From JANQPX01 sp039197065 (GTDB lineage Bacteria > Pseudomonadota > Alphaproteobacteria > Geminicoccales > Geminicoccaceae), in the NCBI GenBank assembly GCA_039197065.1, contig JBCCUL010000001.1, positions 248,001 through 312,000 on the forward strand: DNA of 64,000 nt, written 5' to 3'. The notes under the pieces were generated by a model. The model ran no database searches. It had not been told where the DNA came from and saw only the letters and a program-made list of their open reading frames with translations. Shown here piece after piece: positions 50,821-60,417 of this stretch. The number at the start of each line of letters is the position of its first letter. Within the stretch, counting starts at the first letter, position 1. The position numbers and the translations under genes are program-made.

Positions 50821-50908
50821 AGAAGATCATGCAAGACCAACAACTGAATGCGCTGGCAATCTGACCTTTAGAAGGCGTCGGCGCATTGGATAGAAGTGAG
50901 ATCAATCG

Positions 50909-51835
50909 ATGGGGCAGGTGACGGCGGCGCTGGTCAAGCAACTTCGCGAGAAGACCGGTGCTGGCATGATGGATTGCAAGAAGGCGCTGTCCGAGAACGA
51001 CGCCGATGTCGAGCAGGCGACTGACTGGCTGCGCAAGAAGGGTCTTGCCGCAGCGGCGAAGAAAGCCGGACGCATCGCGTCTGAAGGTCTGGTCGGCGTC
51101 AAGATCGAAGGCACGCGCGGCGCTCTGGTCGAGATCAACTCCGAAACCGACTTCGTGGCGCGCAATGACGACTTCCAGTCACTGGTCCGCAAGATTGCCG
51201 ATCTGGCGCCGGAGGCTGGCGGTAACGGCGATCGCCTTCAGTCGATGGAGGTGCCGGGTGCCGGCCGTTCCGTGACCGACGAGATCACTCAGGCCGTTGC
51301 GACGATTGGCGAGAACATCAGCTTCAGGCGCACGGCTGCGATCGAGGTCGACCAGGGTGTGGTCGCCGCTTACGTCCACAGCCAGCTCGCCCCCGGCCTC
51401 GGCAAGATCGGCGTGCTGGTCGGTCTGAAATCCGCAGGCGATGTTGCTGAGCTCGAAGCCTTGGGCAAGCAGATCGCGATGCATGTCGCGGCGGCCAAGC
51501 CCGAATCCGTAAGCGTCGATCGGCTCGATCCTGAGACGGTCAGCCGCGAACGCGCCATCTATGCGGATCAGGCCAAGTCCAGCGGTAAGCCTGAGAACAT
51601 CATCGAAAAGATTGTCGATGGTCGCATGCGCAAGTTCTACGAAGAGGCCGTTCTGCTTGAGCAGGTGTTCGTCGTGGACACTGACCTCAAGGTCAAGGAA
51701 GCGATTGATCGCGCCGCCGAGAAGGCAGGCAGTGCCATTGTGGTAACCGACTTCGTGCGTTTTGCGCTCGGCGAAGGCCTGGAGACCAAGACTGAGAACC
51801 TCGCTGACGAGGTTGCGGCGCTTTCCGGAACCTGA
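50909..51835 (+). CDS. tsf: Elongation factor Ts
   Basis: 308-residue nucleotide-exchange factor for EF-Tu. The N-terminal UBA-like domain has VKQLREKTGAGMMDCKKALS, the universal signature. The core has LVEINSETDFVARNDDFQSL, the Tsf-Phe-containing contact region. The C-terminus contains IVDGRMRKFYEEAVLLEQVF. Length is a little above the usual 280-300. The gene follows rpsB, as in nearly all bacteria. Confidence 0.97.
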   Translation: MGQVTAALVKQLREKTGAGMMDCKKALSENDADVEQATDWLRKKGLAAAAKKAGRIASEGLVGVKIEGTRGALVEINSETDFVARNDDFQSLVRKIADLAPEAGGNGDRLQSMEVPGAGRSVTDEITQAVATIGENISFRRTAAIEVDQGVVAAYVHSQLAPGLGKIGVLVGLKSAGDVAELEALGKQIAMHVAAAKPESVSVDRLDPETVSRERAIYADQAKSSGKPENIIEKIVDGRMRKFYEEAVLLEQVFVVDTDLKVKEAIDRAAEKAGSAIVVTDFVRFALGEGLETKTENLADEVAALSGT

Positions 51836-51843
51836 GTGCCGAT

Positions 51844-51871
51844 CCCGCCCCTGTCCCTTGGCCGGGGCGGG
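51844..51871 (+). terminator. Hairpin between tsf and pyrH
   Basis: CCCGCCCC (51844-51851) pairs perfectly with GGGGCGGG (51864-51871) across a 12-base loop, right after the tsf stop. There is only a short T-poor tail, so it is probably a partial terminator that lets some transcripts continue into pyrH. Confidence 0.5.
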
Positions 51872-51929
51872 CCTTGTCGCAAGCAATTCAGGAAACCGCC
51901 GCATTTCTAGCAAGGGCTGATCGAACGTC

Positions 51930-52661
51930 ATGACCGATTTGGGCCACGCAACGCCGAGATATCGCCGAGTGATGCTGAAGATGTCCGGCGAGGCCCTGAT
52001 GGGAGATGCCGGTTTCGGTCACGACCCGGGCACCCTTTCCCGTCTCGCTGAAGACGTGCGCGCCGTCCATGCTCAGGGCATCGAGCAGTGCATGGTAATC
52101 GGCGGCGGCAATATGGTGCGTGGCGATCAGGCTGCTGCCAACGGTATCGAGCGTGTCAACGGTGATTATATGGGCATGCTCGCCACCGTGATTAACGCAC
52201 TTGCGGTGCAAAGCGTGCTCGAGCAGGCGGGGCTGCAGACCCGCGTGCTGTCCGCGATCCCCATGTCGTCGGTTTGCGAGCCCTATATCCGGCGCCGCGC
52301 GATTCGTCATATGGAAAAAGGTCGTGTGGTCATTTGCGCCGCCGGCAGCGGCAACCCGTTTTTCACGACCGATACGGCGGCGGCTCTGCGTGCAGCGGAG
52401 CTCAGTTGTGACGCTATCCTAAAGGCGACCCAGGTCGACGGCGTCTATTCCGCCGATCCCAAGAAGGATCCTCACGCCGAACGCTATGATCGCCTGACCT
52501 ATCACGACGTTCTGGCGCGCGATCTCAAAGTCATGGATGCTGCTGCGATTGCGCTTGCGCGCGAAAGCGCCATCCCCATCGTTGTATTTTCCATTCGACA
52601 TCAAGGGGCCTTCGCACGCGTGCTGATGGGCGATGAACCCCATACGCTGATCACGATCTGA
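51930..52661 (+). CDS. pyrH: Uridylate kinase
   Basis: 243-residue UMP kinase of the amino-acid-kinase fold, making UDP for nucleic acid and envelope sugar synthesis. The phosphate-binding start is RVMLKMSGEALMG at about residues 14-26. The UMP site is formed by VIGGGNMVRGDQAAANGIER, and the DYMGMLATVINALAVQSVLE helix follows, then the ATP-binding ATQVDGVYSADPKKDP segment. It is hexameric and GTP-activated in relatives. It precedes frr, as is usual. Confidence 0.97.
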   Translation: MTDLGHATPRYRRVMLKMSGEALMGDAGFGHDPGTLSRLAEDVRAVHAQGIEQCMVIGGGNMVRGDQAAANGIERVNGDYMGMLATVINALAVQSVLEQAGLQTRVLSAIPMSSVCEPYIRRRAIRHMEKGRVVICAAGSGNPFFTTDTAAALRAAELSCDAILKATQVDGVYSADPKKDPHAERYDRLTYHDVLARDLKVMDAAAIALARESAIPIVVFSIRHQGAFARVLMGDEPHTLITI

Positions 52662-52702
52662 CAAACCCAGGAGGTCGTGCTCAAGCTGGAGGAGGCATTC
52701 AG

Positions 52703-53260
52703 ATGAGTGACGTCGATACCGCCGATCTGGACAAGCGCATGAACGGTGCGCTCGAAGTTCTGAAGAAGGAATTCGCAGGCCTTCGCACCGGACGTGCATC
52801 CACCAGCCTTCTGGAGCCGATCACGGTATCCGCCTATGGCAGCGACATGCCGCTCAATCAGGTGGCGGCGCTCAGTGTTCCCGAACCTCGGATGATCTCC
52901 GTCCAGGTCTGGGACAAGAGCATGGTCGCCTCAGTGGAAAAAGCGATCAGGACCGCTGACCTTGGGCTCAACCCAGCGGTGGACGGTACGCTGATCCGCG
53001 TCCCGCTTCCCGAGTTGAGCGAAGAGCGTCGCGTCGAGATCACCAAGGTTGCCGGACGCTACGCGGAGCAGGCGCGCGTCGCCGTGCGCAATGTCCGCCG
53101 CGATGGTATGGATCAGTTGAAACGCGCCGAGAAGGATGGCGACATCTCGAAGGATGAGCATCACAGGGTCGGCGATCAGGTGCAGCAACTTACCGACAGT
53201 GCTATTCAACAAATTAACGATCTTCTCGCGCAAAAAGAAGCCGAGATCATGACAGTCTGA
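52703..53260 (+). CDS. frr: Ribosome recycling factor
   Basis: 185-residue tRNA-shaped protein that splits post-termination ribosomes with EF-G. The three-helix bundle is seen in MNGALEVLKKEFAGLRTGRA, the beta-sandwich loop VSAYGSDMPLNQVAALSVPE, and the basic RRVEITKVAGRYAEQARVAV helix. Length is the usual 185. It starts 41 bases after pyrH, with GGAGG upstream. Confidence 0.97.
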   Translation: MSDVDTADLDKRMNGALEVLKKEFAGLRTGRASTSLLEPITVSAYGSDMPLNQVAALSVPEPRMISVQVWDKSMVASVEKAIRTADLGLNPAVDGTLIRVPLPELSEERRVEITKVAGRYAEQARVAVRNVRRDGMDQLKRAEKDGDISKDEHHRVGDQVQQLTDSAIQQINDLLAQKEAEIMTV

Positions 53261-53278
53261 CGAGGTAACGCTTTAAGT

Positions 53279-54037
53279 ATGTCGATGAACCCGGTTACGG
53301 AACAAACGGCGGCCCGGCTTGGGGGCACAGCGATCCCTGGCCTCGATCATGTCGCCATCATCATGGACGGCAACCGGCGCTGGGCGAAAGAACGCGGCAT
53401 GCCGCCCTTGTTCGGCCATCAACGCGGCGCAGAGGCCGTGCGCCGTACGGTGGAAGCCTGTCGCGAGTTCGGCATTCCCTATCTGACGCTGTTCGCTTTT
53501 TCGTCCGAGAACTGGCGGCGGCCGATGGAGGAAGTGGAGGAGCTGATGAATCTCCTCCGTTTTTATATCCGCCGCGAGCTGGGCCAGCTGGCGAAGAACG
53601 GCGTGCAGCTGCGCTTTCTCGGCGAGATCGACGGCATGGCGCCGGACATCGTCGAGCTTCTGCATGATGCTGCTGAGAAGACACGTCACAACAGTGCGCT
53701 CATCCTGACGATTGCGCTCAATTATGGCAGTCGCCGTGAACTGGCGCTCGGCGCGAAACGGCTGGCGGAGCAAGTTCTCGCAGGCGACCTTTCGCCCGAA
53801 GATATTGACGAGGATAGCTTCGGCGCGTCCCTGAACGGTCTCGACATTCCCGATCCGGATCTTCTGATCCGCACCAGCGGCGAGCAGCGCGTCAGCAACT
53901 TCATGCTCTGGCAGCTGGCCTACACCGAATTCGTGTTTCTGTCGGTTAACTGGCCCGCCTTCGACAAGGGCCATCTCGAGGAGGCGATCGCCGAGTTTCA
54001 ACGGCGCGATCGTCGCTACGGGGCATCGAGTGGCTGA
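53279..54037 (+). CDS. uppS: Undecaprenyl diphosphate synthase
   Basis: 252-residue cis-prenyltransferase that makes the C55 carrier lipid for peptidoglycan and O-antigen. The catalytic Asp is D30 in VAIIMDGNRRWAKERG. TLFAFSSENWRRPMEEVEEL is the second conserved region, and the C-terminal RTSGEQRVSNFMLWQLAYTE closes the active site. The gene overlaps cdsA by eight bases. Confidence 0.96.
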   Translation: MSMNPVTEQTAARLGGTAIPGLDHVAIIMDGNRRWAKERGMPPLFGHQRGAEAVRRTVEACREFGIPYLTLFAFSSENWRRPMEEVEELMNLLRFYIRRELGQLAKNGVQLRFLGEIDGMAPDIVELLHDAAEKTRHNSALILTIALNYGSRRELALGAKRLAEQVLAGDLSPEDIDEDSFGASLNGLDIPDPDLLIRTSGEQRVSNFMLWQLAYTEFVFLSVNWPAFDKGHLEEAIAEFQRRDRRYGASSG

Positions 54038-54848
54038 CGCCGATCCGGCACTTAAGCGTCGTATTCTGTCGGCTGTCATTCTGGCGCCGGCTGTTCTTGC
54101 CCTCGAAATCCTGGGTACGTGGTCATTCGCTCTCCTGCTGGCGGCGGGCGCCGTCCTGCTGGCCATGGAGTGGCGCCATCTCATCGCTGCGCGCGTCGAC
54201 CAGCGAGCCGGTGATGTGGCTGGTTTCGCCGCCGGCGTCATCGCGCTCGCCGTGATCGTCGTGGCGGCGGCGGGCTTTGCCGAAAGCGCCTTGCTTCTCG
54301 CCCTGATTGCCGCTGCTGCCGCCGGTCTACTCGCCCATGTGATCAGCGCTTCGCCATTCTGGACCTGGCTCGGCGTTCTCTATTTCAGCATTCCGCTGCT
54401 GGCTCTCGTCTGGCTGCGGGCGCTGCCGGATATCGGTCTGCTGACCATTCTCTGGCTGTTCTTGGTGGTCTGGACCACCGACATCATGGCCTATGTCGCC
54501 GGCCGCAGTTTCGGCGGACCGAAGCTGGCGCCGTCCATCAGTCCTGGTAAGACCTGGTCCGGCCTGGGCGGCGGCATGGCGGGCGCTGCGATCATCGGCG
54601 GGCTTATGTCGCTGGTCATGGAGCCATTCGACCTCCTGCCCTCGATCGTTCTGGCGCTCGGGCTCGCCGTGGTGGCGCAGATCGGCGATCTCGCCGAATC
54701 CTCCTTGAAGCGCAAAGCTGGCGTCAAGGACAGCGGCGGCCTCATCCCCGGCCATGGCGGTCTTTTCGATCGCATTGATGGCCTGCTGTTCGCCGCACCT
54801 GTTCTCGCCGTCGTCATGATGCTGGCCGGCCGGCAGAGCTTGTCATGA
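54030..54848 (+). CDS. cdsA: Phosphatidate cytidylyltransferase
   Basis: 272-residue inner-membrane enzyme making CDP-diacylglycerol from phosphatidate and CTP. Six to eight membrane segments are visible. The signature SSLKRKAGVKDSGGLIPGHG (about residues 227-246), followed by GLFDRIDGL, is diagnostic. The GTG start lies inside the end of uppS and opens on a short soluble stretch before the first helix. Its stop overlaps dxr (ATGA). Confidence 0.95.
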   Translation: MADADPALKRRILSAVILAPAVLALEILGTWSFALLLAAGAVLLAMEWRHLIAARVDQRAGDVAGFAAGVIALAVIVVAAAGFAESALLLALIAAAAAGLLAHVISASPFWTWLGVLYFSIPLLALVWLRALPDIGLLTILWLFLVVWTTDIMAYVAGRSFGGPKLAPSISPGKTWSGLGGGMAGAAIIGGLMSLVMEPFDLLPSIVLALGLAVVAQIGDLAESSLKRKAGVKDSGGLIPGHGGLFDRIDGLLFAAPVLAVVMMLAGRQSLS

Positions 54849-56038
54849 TCGAGGGACCGTCCAAGGATCAGCCGCGTTCGGTGACGGTCCTCGGCGCCAC
54901 CGGTTCGGTCGGCAAGAGCACGCTCAATCTGATCGCCGCCGATCCCGATCGCTTCAGTGTCGAGGCGTTGACCGCCAATCGTCAGGCCGAACAGCTGGCA
55001 GCCTTGGCGAAGCAGCATCGCGCCAAGCTTGCCGTCGTGGCCGACCCTGAGGCCTATCGCGACCTCAAGCAGGCGCTCTCCGGAAGCGGCATCGAAGCGG
55101 CGGCCGGACAAGACGGGCTGATCCGCGCAGCTGCTGCCCCAAGCGACTGGGTCATGGCCGCGATCGTCGGCGCCGCCGGCCTTCCGGCGACGCTTGAAGC
55201 CGTTCGACGCGGCGCGATGGTGGCGCTTGCCACCAAGGAATGTCTGGTGTCGGCAGGCTCACTCTTCATGGACGAGGTTGAGAAGCACGAAGCGTTGCTT
55301 CTGCCCGTCGATTCCGAGCATAACGCGATCTTCCAAGCGCTGGCGGGTGCCAAGGTCAGCTCAGTCGAGCGGCTGGTTTTGACCGCATCCGGCGGTCCCT
55401 TTCGACGGGCGACAGCCGATGTCATGGCGAAGGCCACGCCGGCGCTGGCGCTGGATCATCCGAATTGGGAGATGGGTGCCAAGATCACCATCGATTCCGC
55501 GACCATGATGAACAAAGGCCTGGAACTGATCGAGGCGCATCATCTCTTCGCGATGCCGGAGGATCGGATCGATATTCTTGTCCATCCGCAGTCGATCATC
55601 CACAGCATGGTGTCCTTTACCGACGGCTCGTTCCTGGCGCAGCTCGGTTCACCCGACATGCGCATCCCGATCGCTTTTGCGCTCGGCTGGCCGGAGCGTC
55701 TGCAGGCCGACACGCCCAGGCTGGACCTTGCTGACATCGCGACGCTCACCTTCGAACCTCCGGATCAGGAGCGCTTCCCGCCGCTTCGTCTCGCGCGGGA
55801 ATGCCTGCGCGAAGGGGGAAGTGCGCCCAATGTTTTAAACGCCTCCAATGAAGTGGCGGTCTCTGCCTTTCTCGAGGAACGCATCGGCTTTATCGACATC
55901 GCGGCGATCGTCGAAGCGACGCTCGAAGCGATGCCGACCACATCTCTGGACAATCTCGATAATGTATTCGCGGTCGACGATGAAGCGCGTCGTCGAGCCG
56001 CCGATCTGGTTACACAGCGCTCGATGAACACGCGCTAG
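54845..56038 (+). CDS. dxr: 1-deoxy-D-xylulose 5-phosphate reductoisomerase
   Basis: 397-residue enzyme of the MEP isoprenoid pathway, converting DXP to MEP with NADPH. The NADPH loop GATGSVGKSTLN is at residues 17-28. LPVDSEHNAIFQALAG holds the metal-binding acidic pair (about residue 154), and NWEMGAKITIDSATMMNKGL the substrate contacts. It supplies precursors that uppS two genes upstream would use. Confidence 0.97.
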   Translation: MIEGPSKDQPRSVTVLGATGSVGKSTLNLIAADPDRFSVEALTANRQAEQLAALAKQHRAKLAVVADPEAYRDLKQALSGSGIEAAAGQDGLIRAAAAPSDWVMAAIVGAAGLPATLEAVRRGAMVALATKECLVSAGSLFMDEVEKHEALLLPVDSEHNAIFQALAGAKVSSVERLVLTASGGPFRRATADVMAKATPALALDHPNWEMGAKITIDSATMMNKGLELIEAHHLFAMPEDRIDILVHPQSIIHSMVSFTDGSFLAQLGSPDMRIPIAFALGWPERLQADTPRLDLADIATLTFEPPDQERFPPLRLARECLREGGSAPNVLNASNEVAVSAFLEERIGFIDIAAIVEATLEAMPTTSLDNLDNVFAVDDEARRRAADLVTQRSMNTR

Positions 56039-56051
56039 CTGGAGAGCGAAG

Positions 56052-57473
56052 ATGGAGTTCCTGCTGTCTTTCGGCATGACCATCTGGGACTATATCATCC
56101 CATTTCTCGTCGTCCTTTCGATCCTGGTCTTCGTTCACGAATATGGCCACTACATCGTGGCGCGCTGGTGCGGCGTCCGGGTGGACGTGTTCTCGATCGG
56201 CTTCGGCAAGGAGCTGTTCGGTTACACCGACAAGGCGGGCACGCGCTGGAAGTTCAGCCTCTTGCCGCTTGGCGGCTACGTGAAGATGCATGGCGACGCC
56301 GATGCGTCGAGCTCGACCGTCGACCAGGTGGCCGCCGTCGATCCCGACAGCTTTCCGGCCAAGAACGTCTTCCAGCGCATGGCGATCATCGCGGCCGGGC
56401 CCTTGGCCAATATCCTGTTCGCAGCGGTCGCCCTTGCTTTTCTCTTCATGATCATCGGTCGTCCCTTTACCCCCGCGATGGTCGGCAATGTCGCCGAGGA
56501 AAGCCCGGCGGCTGTTGCAGGGCTCATGCCGTTCGATCGCGTTGTGGCCGTCGATGGCAGTGACATCGAGAGCTTCGAGGAGCTGCGGACGATCGAGCGT
56601 GAGAGTGCAGGCGTCGAGCTTTCACTGACCGTCGAGCGGGACGGTCAGCTTCTGGATCTTGCGATGACGCCCGCGACGGTGACACGCGAAGACCAGCGTC
56701 TCGATCAAAGCTACGAGATCGGCGATCTCGGCATCGGTCCACCGCTGACACCTGCCGACGTCGCCAATGTGCGCCAGGGCAGCGCTGCTGCGGAAGCTGG
56801 GTTGGAATCCGGCGATCGCGTGGTTGCGGTCGATGGCGAGGAGATCATCAGCTTCGAAGACCTGCAGGCGATTGTCAGCACCAGTCCCGATACAGCTCTT
56901 ATGTTCACGGTCGAGCGCGACGGTTCGACGCTGGACGTGCAGGTGACGCCGGAGTTGCATGAGCGCGACAACCCCGAAACCGGCGAGCCTGAGATGATCG
57001 GTTTGATCGGCGTCGAGCGTGCCCTGCCGACGCTTCACAGGGTCGGCCCGATCACCGCCTTGATCGACGGCCTTCAGGAAACCTGGCGTCTGACGGCGCT
57101 GATCCTAGGCGCTGTCTGGGAGCTGATCAGCGGCCAAGGCAGCACCGATGATCTCGGTGGACCGATACGCATCGCGCAGATCACCGGTGAGCTCACCAAA
57201 GACGGTCTCTTTCCGGCCGTGATGTTCACGGTGATGCTGTCGATCAATCTCGGTCTGATCAATCTTTTCCCGATCCCGGTGCTGGATGGCGGTCATCTGG
57301 TGATGCTGTTCATCGAGCTTGTGCGCGGTAAGCCACTGAATGAGCGCAGTCAGGAAATTGCTTTCCGGTTCGGTCTCGCCTTGGTGCTCACACTTATGGT
57401 ATTTGCCACGCTTCAGGATCTGAGCCGGTTTGATTTCGGATTGGTTGAATATGTGAAGAGCTTGGTGTCCTGA
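56052..57473 (+). CDS. rseP: Site-2 membrane zinc protease RseP
   Basis: 473-residue intramembrane protease that cuts anti-sigma factors and remnant signal peptides. The zinc motif HEYGH is at residues 29-33 in the first helix, and the third ligand is in LDGGH at about 411-415. Two PDZ domains lie between, visible as the repeated phrases GLMPFDRVVAVDGSDIESFE and GLESGDRVVAVDGEEIISFE. It is flanked by dxr and bamA, the standard order. Confidence 0.95.
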   Translation: MEFLLSFGMTIWDYIIPFLVVLSILVFVHEYGHYIVARWCGVRVDVFSIGFGKELFGYTDKAGTRWKFSLLPLGGYVKMHGDADASSSTVDQVAAVDPDSFPAKNVFQRMAIIAAGPLANILFAAVALAFLFMIIGRPFTPAMVGNVAEESPAAVAGLMPFDRVVAVDGSDIESFEELRTIERESAGVELSLTVERDGQLLDLAMTPATVTREDQRLDQSYEIGDLGIGPPLTPADVANVRQGSAAAEAGLESGDRVVAVDGEEIISFEDLQAIVSTSPDTALMFTVERDGSTLDVQVTPELHERDNPETGEPEMIGLIGVERALPTLHRVGPITALIDGLQETWRLTALILGAVWELISGQGSTDDLGGPIRIAQITGELTKDGLFPAVMFTVMLSINLGLINLFPIPVLDGGHLVMLFIELVRGKPLNERSQEIAFRFGLALVLTLMVFATLQDLSRFDFGLVEYVKSLVS

Positions 57474-57511
57474 CGTCTAAGTAGCTGTATGGGCAGAAGA
57501 AAGGGGTAAGG

Positions 57512-59821
57512 ATGGCGTTGCACTGGGCTCGGCGCGTGGTGATGGCGTTTGGTGTTGCCGGTCTTGTCCTTGTCGCGTTGGTTGCCGTCGATCATCCTGC
57601 TGCAGCGCAGTCAGGCGAGACGATCGAGTCCATCGTGATCCGAGGCAATCAGCGGATCGAGGCGACGACCGTCCAGAGCTATCTTGCCGTCGGGGTCGGC
57701 GACCCCTTCGACGATGAAGCACTCGATCAGTCCCTGAAGAACCTTTTCGGCTCCAGTTTCTTCGAAGACGTCAGACTTCGACGCGAGGGCGGCAGCCTCC
57801 TTGTCGAGGTGGTCGAGAACCCGATCATCAATCGTATCGCCTTCGAGGGCAATCTCCGCCTTGATGACGCAACGCTCGAACCCGAGGTGCAGCTTCGTCC
57901 GCGCGTCGTCTATACGCGCTCGCGTGTGCAGAATGCGGTCAGCCGGATCCTTGAGCTCTATCGGCGGAACGGTCGCTACGCCGCATCGGTCGAGCCGAAG
58001 ATCATCAGGCTCCCCGAAAATCGGGTCGATCTGGTTTTTGAGGTCAATGAAGGACCGTTGACCGAGGTCGGACGCATCGTTTTCGTCGGCAATGAGGCCT
58101 TTACCGACAGCACGCTTCGAGACGTCATTCAGACACAGGAATCATCCTGGCTGTCCTTCTTCAACAGCAATGACACCTATGATCCGGATCGTCTCGCCTT
58201 CGACCAGGAACTCCTTCGGCGCCACTATCTCGCGCGCGGCTATGTCGACTTCAATGTGCGTTCAGCGCTCGCTGAACTTACGTCGGACGGTCAGACCTTC
58301 GTCATCACCTTTACCCTGGATGAAGGCGAACAATATCAGGTCGGCGACGTCAGTATCGACTCCAGGCTCAAAGATCTTAAGCCCGAGCAATTGCAGGCGC
58401 TTCTCCAGACCGAGCCGGAGCAGATCTACAATGCCGACGATGTCGAAACCTCGATCACCGCGCTGACCGATGAGATCGGCAAGCTCGGTTACGCCTTCGT
58501 CGATATCGAGCCCGATCTGGAAAAGCGGCCCGACGAGCAGACGATCGATCTCACCTATGTGATCAATGAGGGCTCCAGGGTCTATATCGAGCGCATCGAT
58601 GTGATCGGCAATGTGCGCACCCTCGACGAGGTGGTGCGGCGTGAGTTTCGCTTATCGGAAGGCGATGCGTTCAACACCGCCTTGCTGCGGCGGTCCCGTC
58701 AGCGCATCCAGAATCTCGGTTATTTCGAAAAAGTGGATCTGCGCACCCTGCCGGGCTCGGCGCCGGACAAGACGCGGATCGAGATCGAGGTTGCCGAAAA
58801 GTCGACCGGTGAGCTCTCCTTCGGTGCAGGTTTTTCGACATCCGATGGTCCGCTCGGCGACATCCGCCTGACGGAGCGCAATCTTCTGGGAACGGGACGT
58901 TCGCTGACCGCCAACTTCAGGCTCTCGGATCGTCGAAACGAGATCGACTTCAGTCTGACCGAACCCTACTTCCTGGACAGCGATGTCACCGCCGGTGTCG
59001 ATGTCTTCCGCACGGAAACCGACTTTCAGGACGAGTCGTCCTTCGATCAGACGACGCTCGGCGGTTCCCTCAGAGCGAACTATCCGCTTACCGAACATCT
59101 TCGTCATGGCCTGAAGGTCACGGTGCGCCAGGATGATATCAGGGACGTCGACGGTGATGCCTCTGAATTCATCCAGGCTGAAGAAGGCAAGGAACTGAGC
59201 GTCCTGCTTGGCCAGACGTTGACCTATGATCGGCGCGACACGCGTTTTCTGCCGACCGAAGGGTATCTCCTCCGCTTTCAGCAGGAATTCGCCGGCCTGG
59301 GTGGCGATGCTCAATACTTTAAGCACGAGCTGATCGGCTCCTACTACTACCCCTTCACGCCGTCATGGGTCCTGAACCTCTCGGCGCGCGGCGGCTATAT
59401 CTTCGGCTATGGCGGTGAGGATGTCCGGCTGTTCGACCGTTTCTTCCTCGGCGGCTCCAGCCTGCGCGGCTTCCGCTTTGCAGGCGTCGGACCTCGAGAC
59501 GGACTGACCGACGATGCGCTTGGCGGCAACACGCTCGCGACGGCAACCGCCGAACTCCGCTTCCCGTTGGGACTCCCGGAGGAACTGCGCATGTTCGGTC
59601 GGATGTTTACCGAGGCCGGCACCTTGACCGATATCGATGTCCCGGACGGGGTGTCGGATGTCGGCCTGCTCGATTCCGGCAGCATCAGGGCCTCGGCCGG
59701 CATCGGCCTTTCCTGGCTTTCGCCTCTGGGGCCGATCTCGATTGACTTTTCTGAAGCTCTTTTGAAAGAAGACGAGGACAAAACCGAGTCCTTCCGGGTG
59801 AGTTTCGGGACTCGTTTCTGA
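57512..59821 (+). CDS. bamA: Outer membrane protein assembly factor BamA
   Basis: 769-residue Omp85 protein that inserts beta-barrels into the outer membrane. A signal peptide ends near residue 34 (DHPAAAQSG). Five POTRA domains follow to about residue 430; the first starts IESIVIRGNQRIEATTVQSY. The 16-strand barrel has the usual RGF-type lid motif SLRGFRFAGVGPRD near residue 652 and ends in a phenylalanine (ESFRVSFGTRF), the C-terminal recognition signal. Confidence 0.96.
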   Translation: MALHWARRVVMAFGVAGLVLVALVAVDHPAAAQSGETIESIVIRGNQRIEATTVQSYLAVGVGDPFDDEALDQSLKNLFGSSFFEDVRLRREGGSLLVEVVENPIINRIAFEGNLRLDDATLEPEVQLRPRVVYTRSRVQNAVSRILELYRRNGRYAASVEPKIIRLPENRVDLVFEVNEGPLTEVGRIVFVGNEAFTDSTLRDVIQTQESSWLSFFNSNDTYDPDRLAFDQELLRRHYLARGYVDFNVRSALAELTSDGQTFVITFTLDEGEQYQVGDVSIDSRLKDLKPEQLQALLQTEPEQIYNADDVETSITALTDEIGKLGYAFVDIEPDLEKRPDEQTIDLTYVINEGSRVYIERIDVIGNVRTLDEVVRREFRLSEGDAFNTALLRRSRQRIQNLGYFEKVDLRTLPGSAPDKTRIEIEVAEKSTGELSFGAGFSTSDGPLGDIRLTERNLLGTGRSLTANFRLSDRRNEIDFSLTEPYFLDSDVTAGVDVFRTETDFQDESSFDQTTLGGSLRANYPLTEHLRHGLKVTVRQDDIRDVDGDASEFIQAEEGKELSVLLGQTLTYDRRDTRFLPTEGYLLRFQQEFAGLGGDAQYFKHELIGSYYYPFTPSWVLNLSARGGYIFGYGGEDVRLFDRFFLGGSSLRGFRFAGVGPRDGLTDDALGGNTLATATAELRFPLGLPEELRMFGRMFTEAGTLTDIDVPDGVSDVGLLDSGSIRASAGIGLSWLSPLGPISIDFSEALLKEDEDKTESFRVSFGTRF

Positions 59822-59838
59822 TGAAGAGGAGCTGATTC

Positions 59839-60414
59839 GTGTCTGGTTCGAGATGGCGCATGCTGGCCGTCGCACTCATCCTGCCGGCAACCCTGCTTTG
59901 GTGGCCGTCTGCCTCGAGTTCACAGGAACGGCTGCCGGCGACCGTCGCGGCTGTCGTCGACTATCAGCGGGTTTTGCAGGAGGCCGCGGCCTCGAAGAGC
60001 ATCGCCGAGCAGATGGAGGTCAGGCGTAAGGCCTATCAGGACGAGATCGCCAAGGAGGAGCAGCGCCTCTATGAAGCGGAGCGTGAGCTTTCCAAACAGC
60101 GAACGGCGAAGGTTCTGTCCGACGAGGCCGTGACGGAAAAGCAAAAAGAGCTCGAGGCCGAGGTGCAGGCGGTGCGCGAGCTTACCCAAAAGCGCCGTCA
60201 GCAGCTCGAGCAGGTCTCGGCTGAAGCGGTCAGCAAAGTGGAGCGTGCGCTCTTCGAGGTCTTGACCGGGCTTGCCGAAGAACGTGGCCTCAACGTTGTT
60301 TTGCCGACATCGCAGGTGCTGTTCTTCTCCCGTCAGATCGATCTCACCGACGAGGTTCTCGCCAAGCTCGATGCGACGCTGTCGGAAGTGCCGGTGACGG
60401 AACGCGTAGACTAA
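59839..60414 (+). CDS. ompH: OmpH/Skp family periplasmic chaperone
   Basis: 191-residue periplasmic chaperone that keeps unfolded outer-membrane proteins soluble. A signal peptide of about 30 residues (MLAVALILPATLLWWPSASS) is followed by VAAVVDYQRVLQEAAASKSI. The middle is a long coiled coil rich in Lys, Glu, Gln and Arg (about residues 65-145), the tentacle of Skp, before a C-terminal strand region. The GTG start has GAGGAG upstream. It is between bamA and lpxD, the family's usual place. Confidence 0.9.
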   Translation: MSGSRWRMLAVALILPATLLWWPSASSSQERLPATVAAVVDYQRVLQEAAASKSIAEQMEVRRKAYQDEIAKEEQRLYEAERELSKQRTAKVLSDEAVTEKQKELEAEVQAVRELTQKRRQQLEQVSAEAVSKVERALFEVLTGLAEERGLNVVLPTSQVLFFSRQIDLTDEVLAKLDATLSEVPVTERVD

Positions 60415-60417
60415 CCG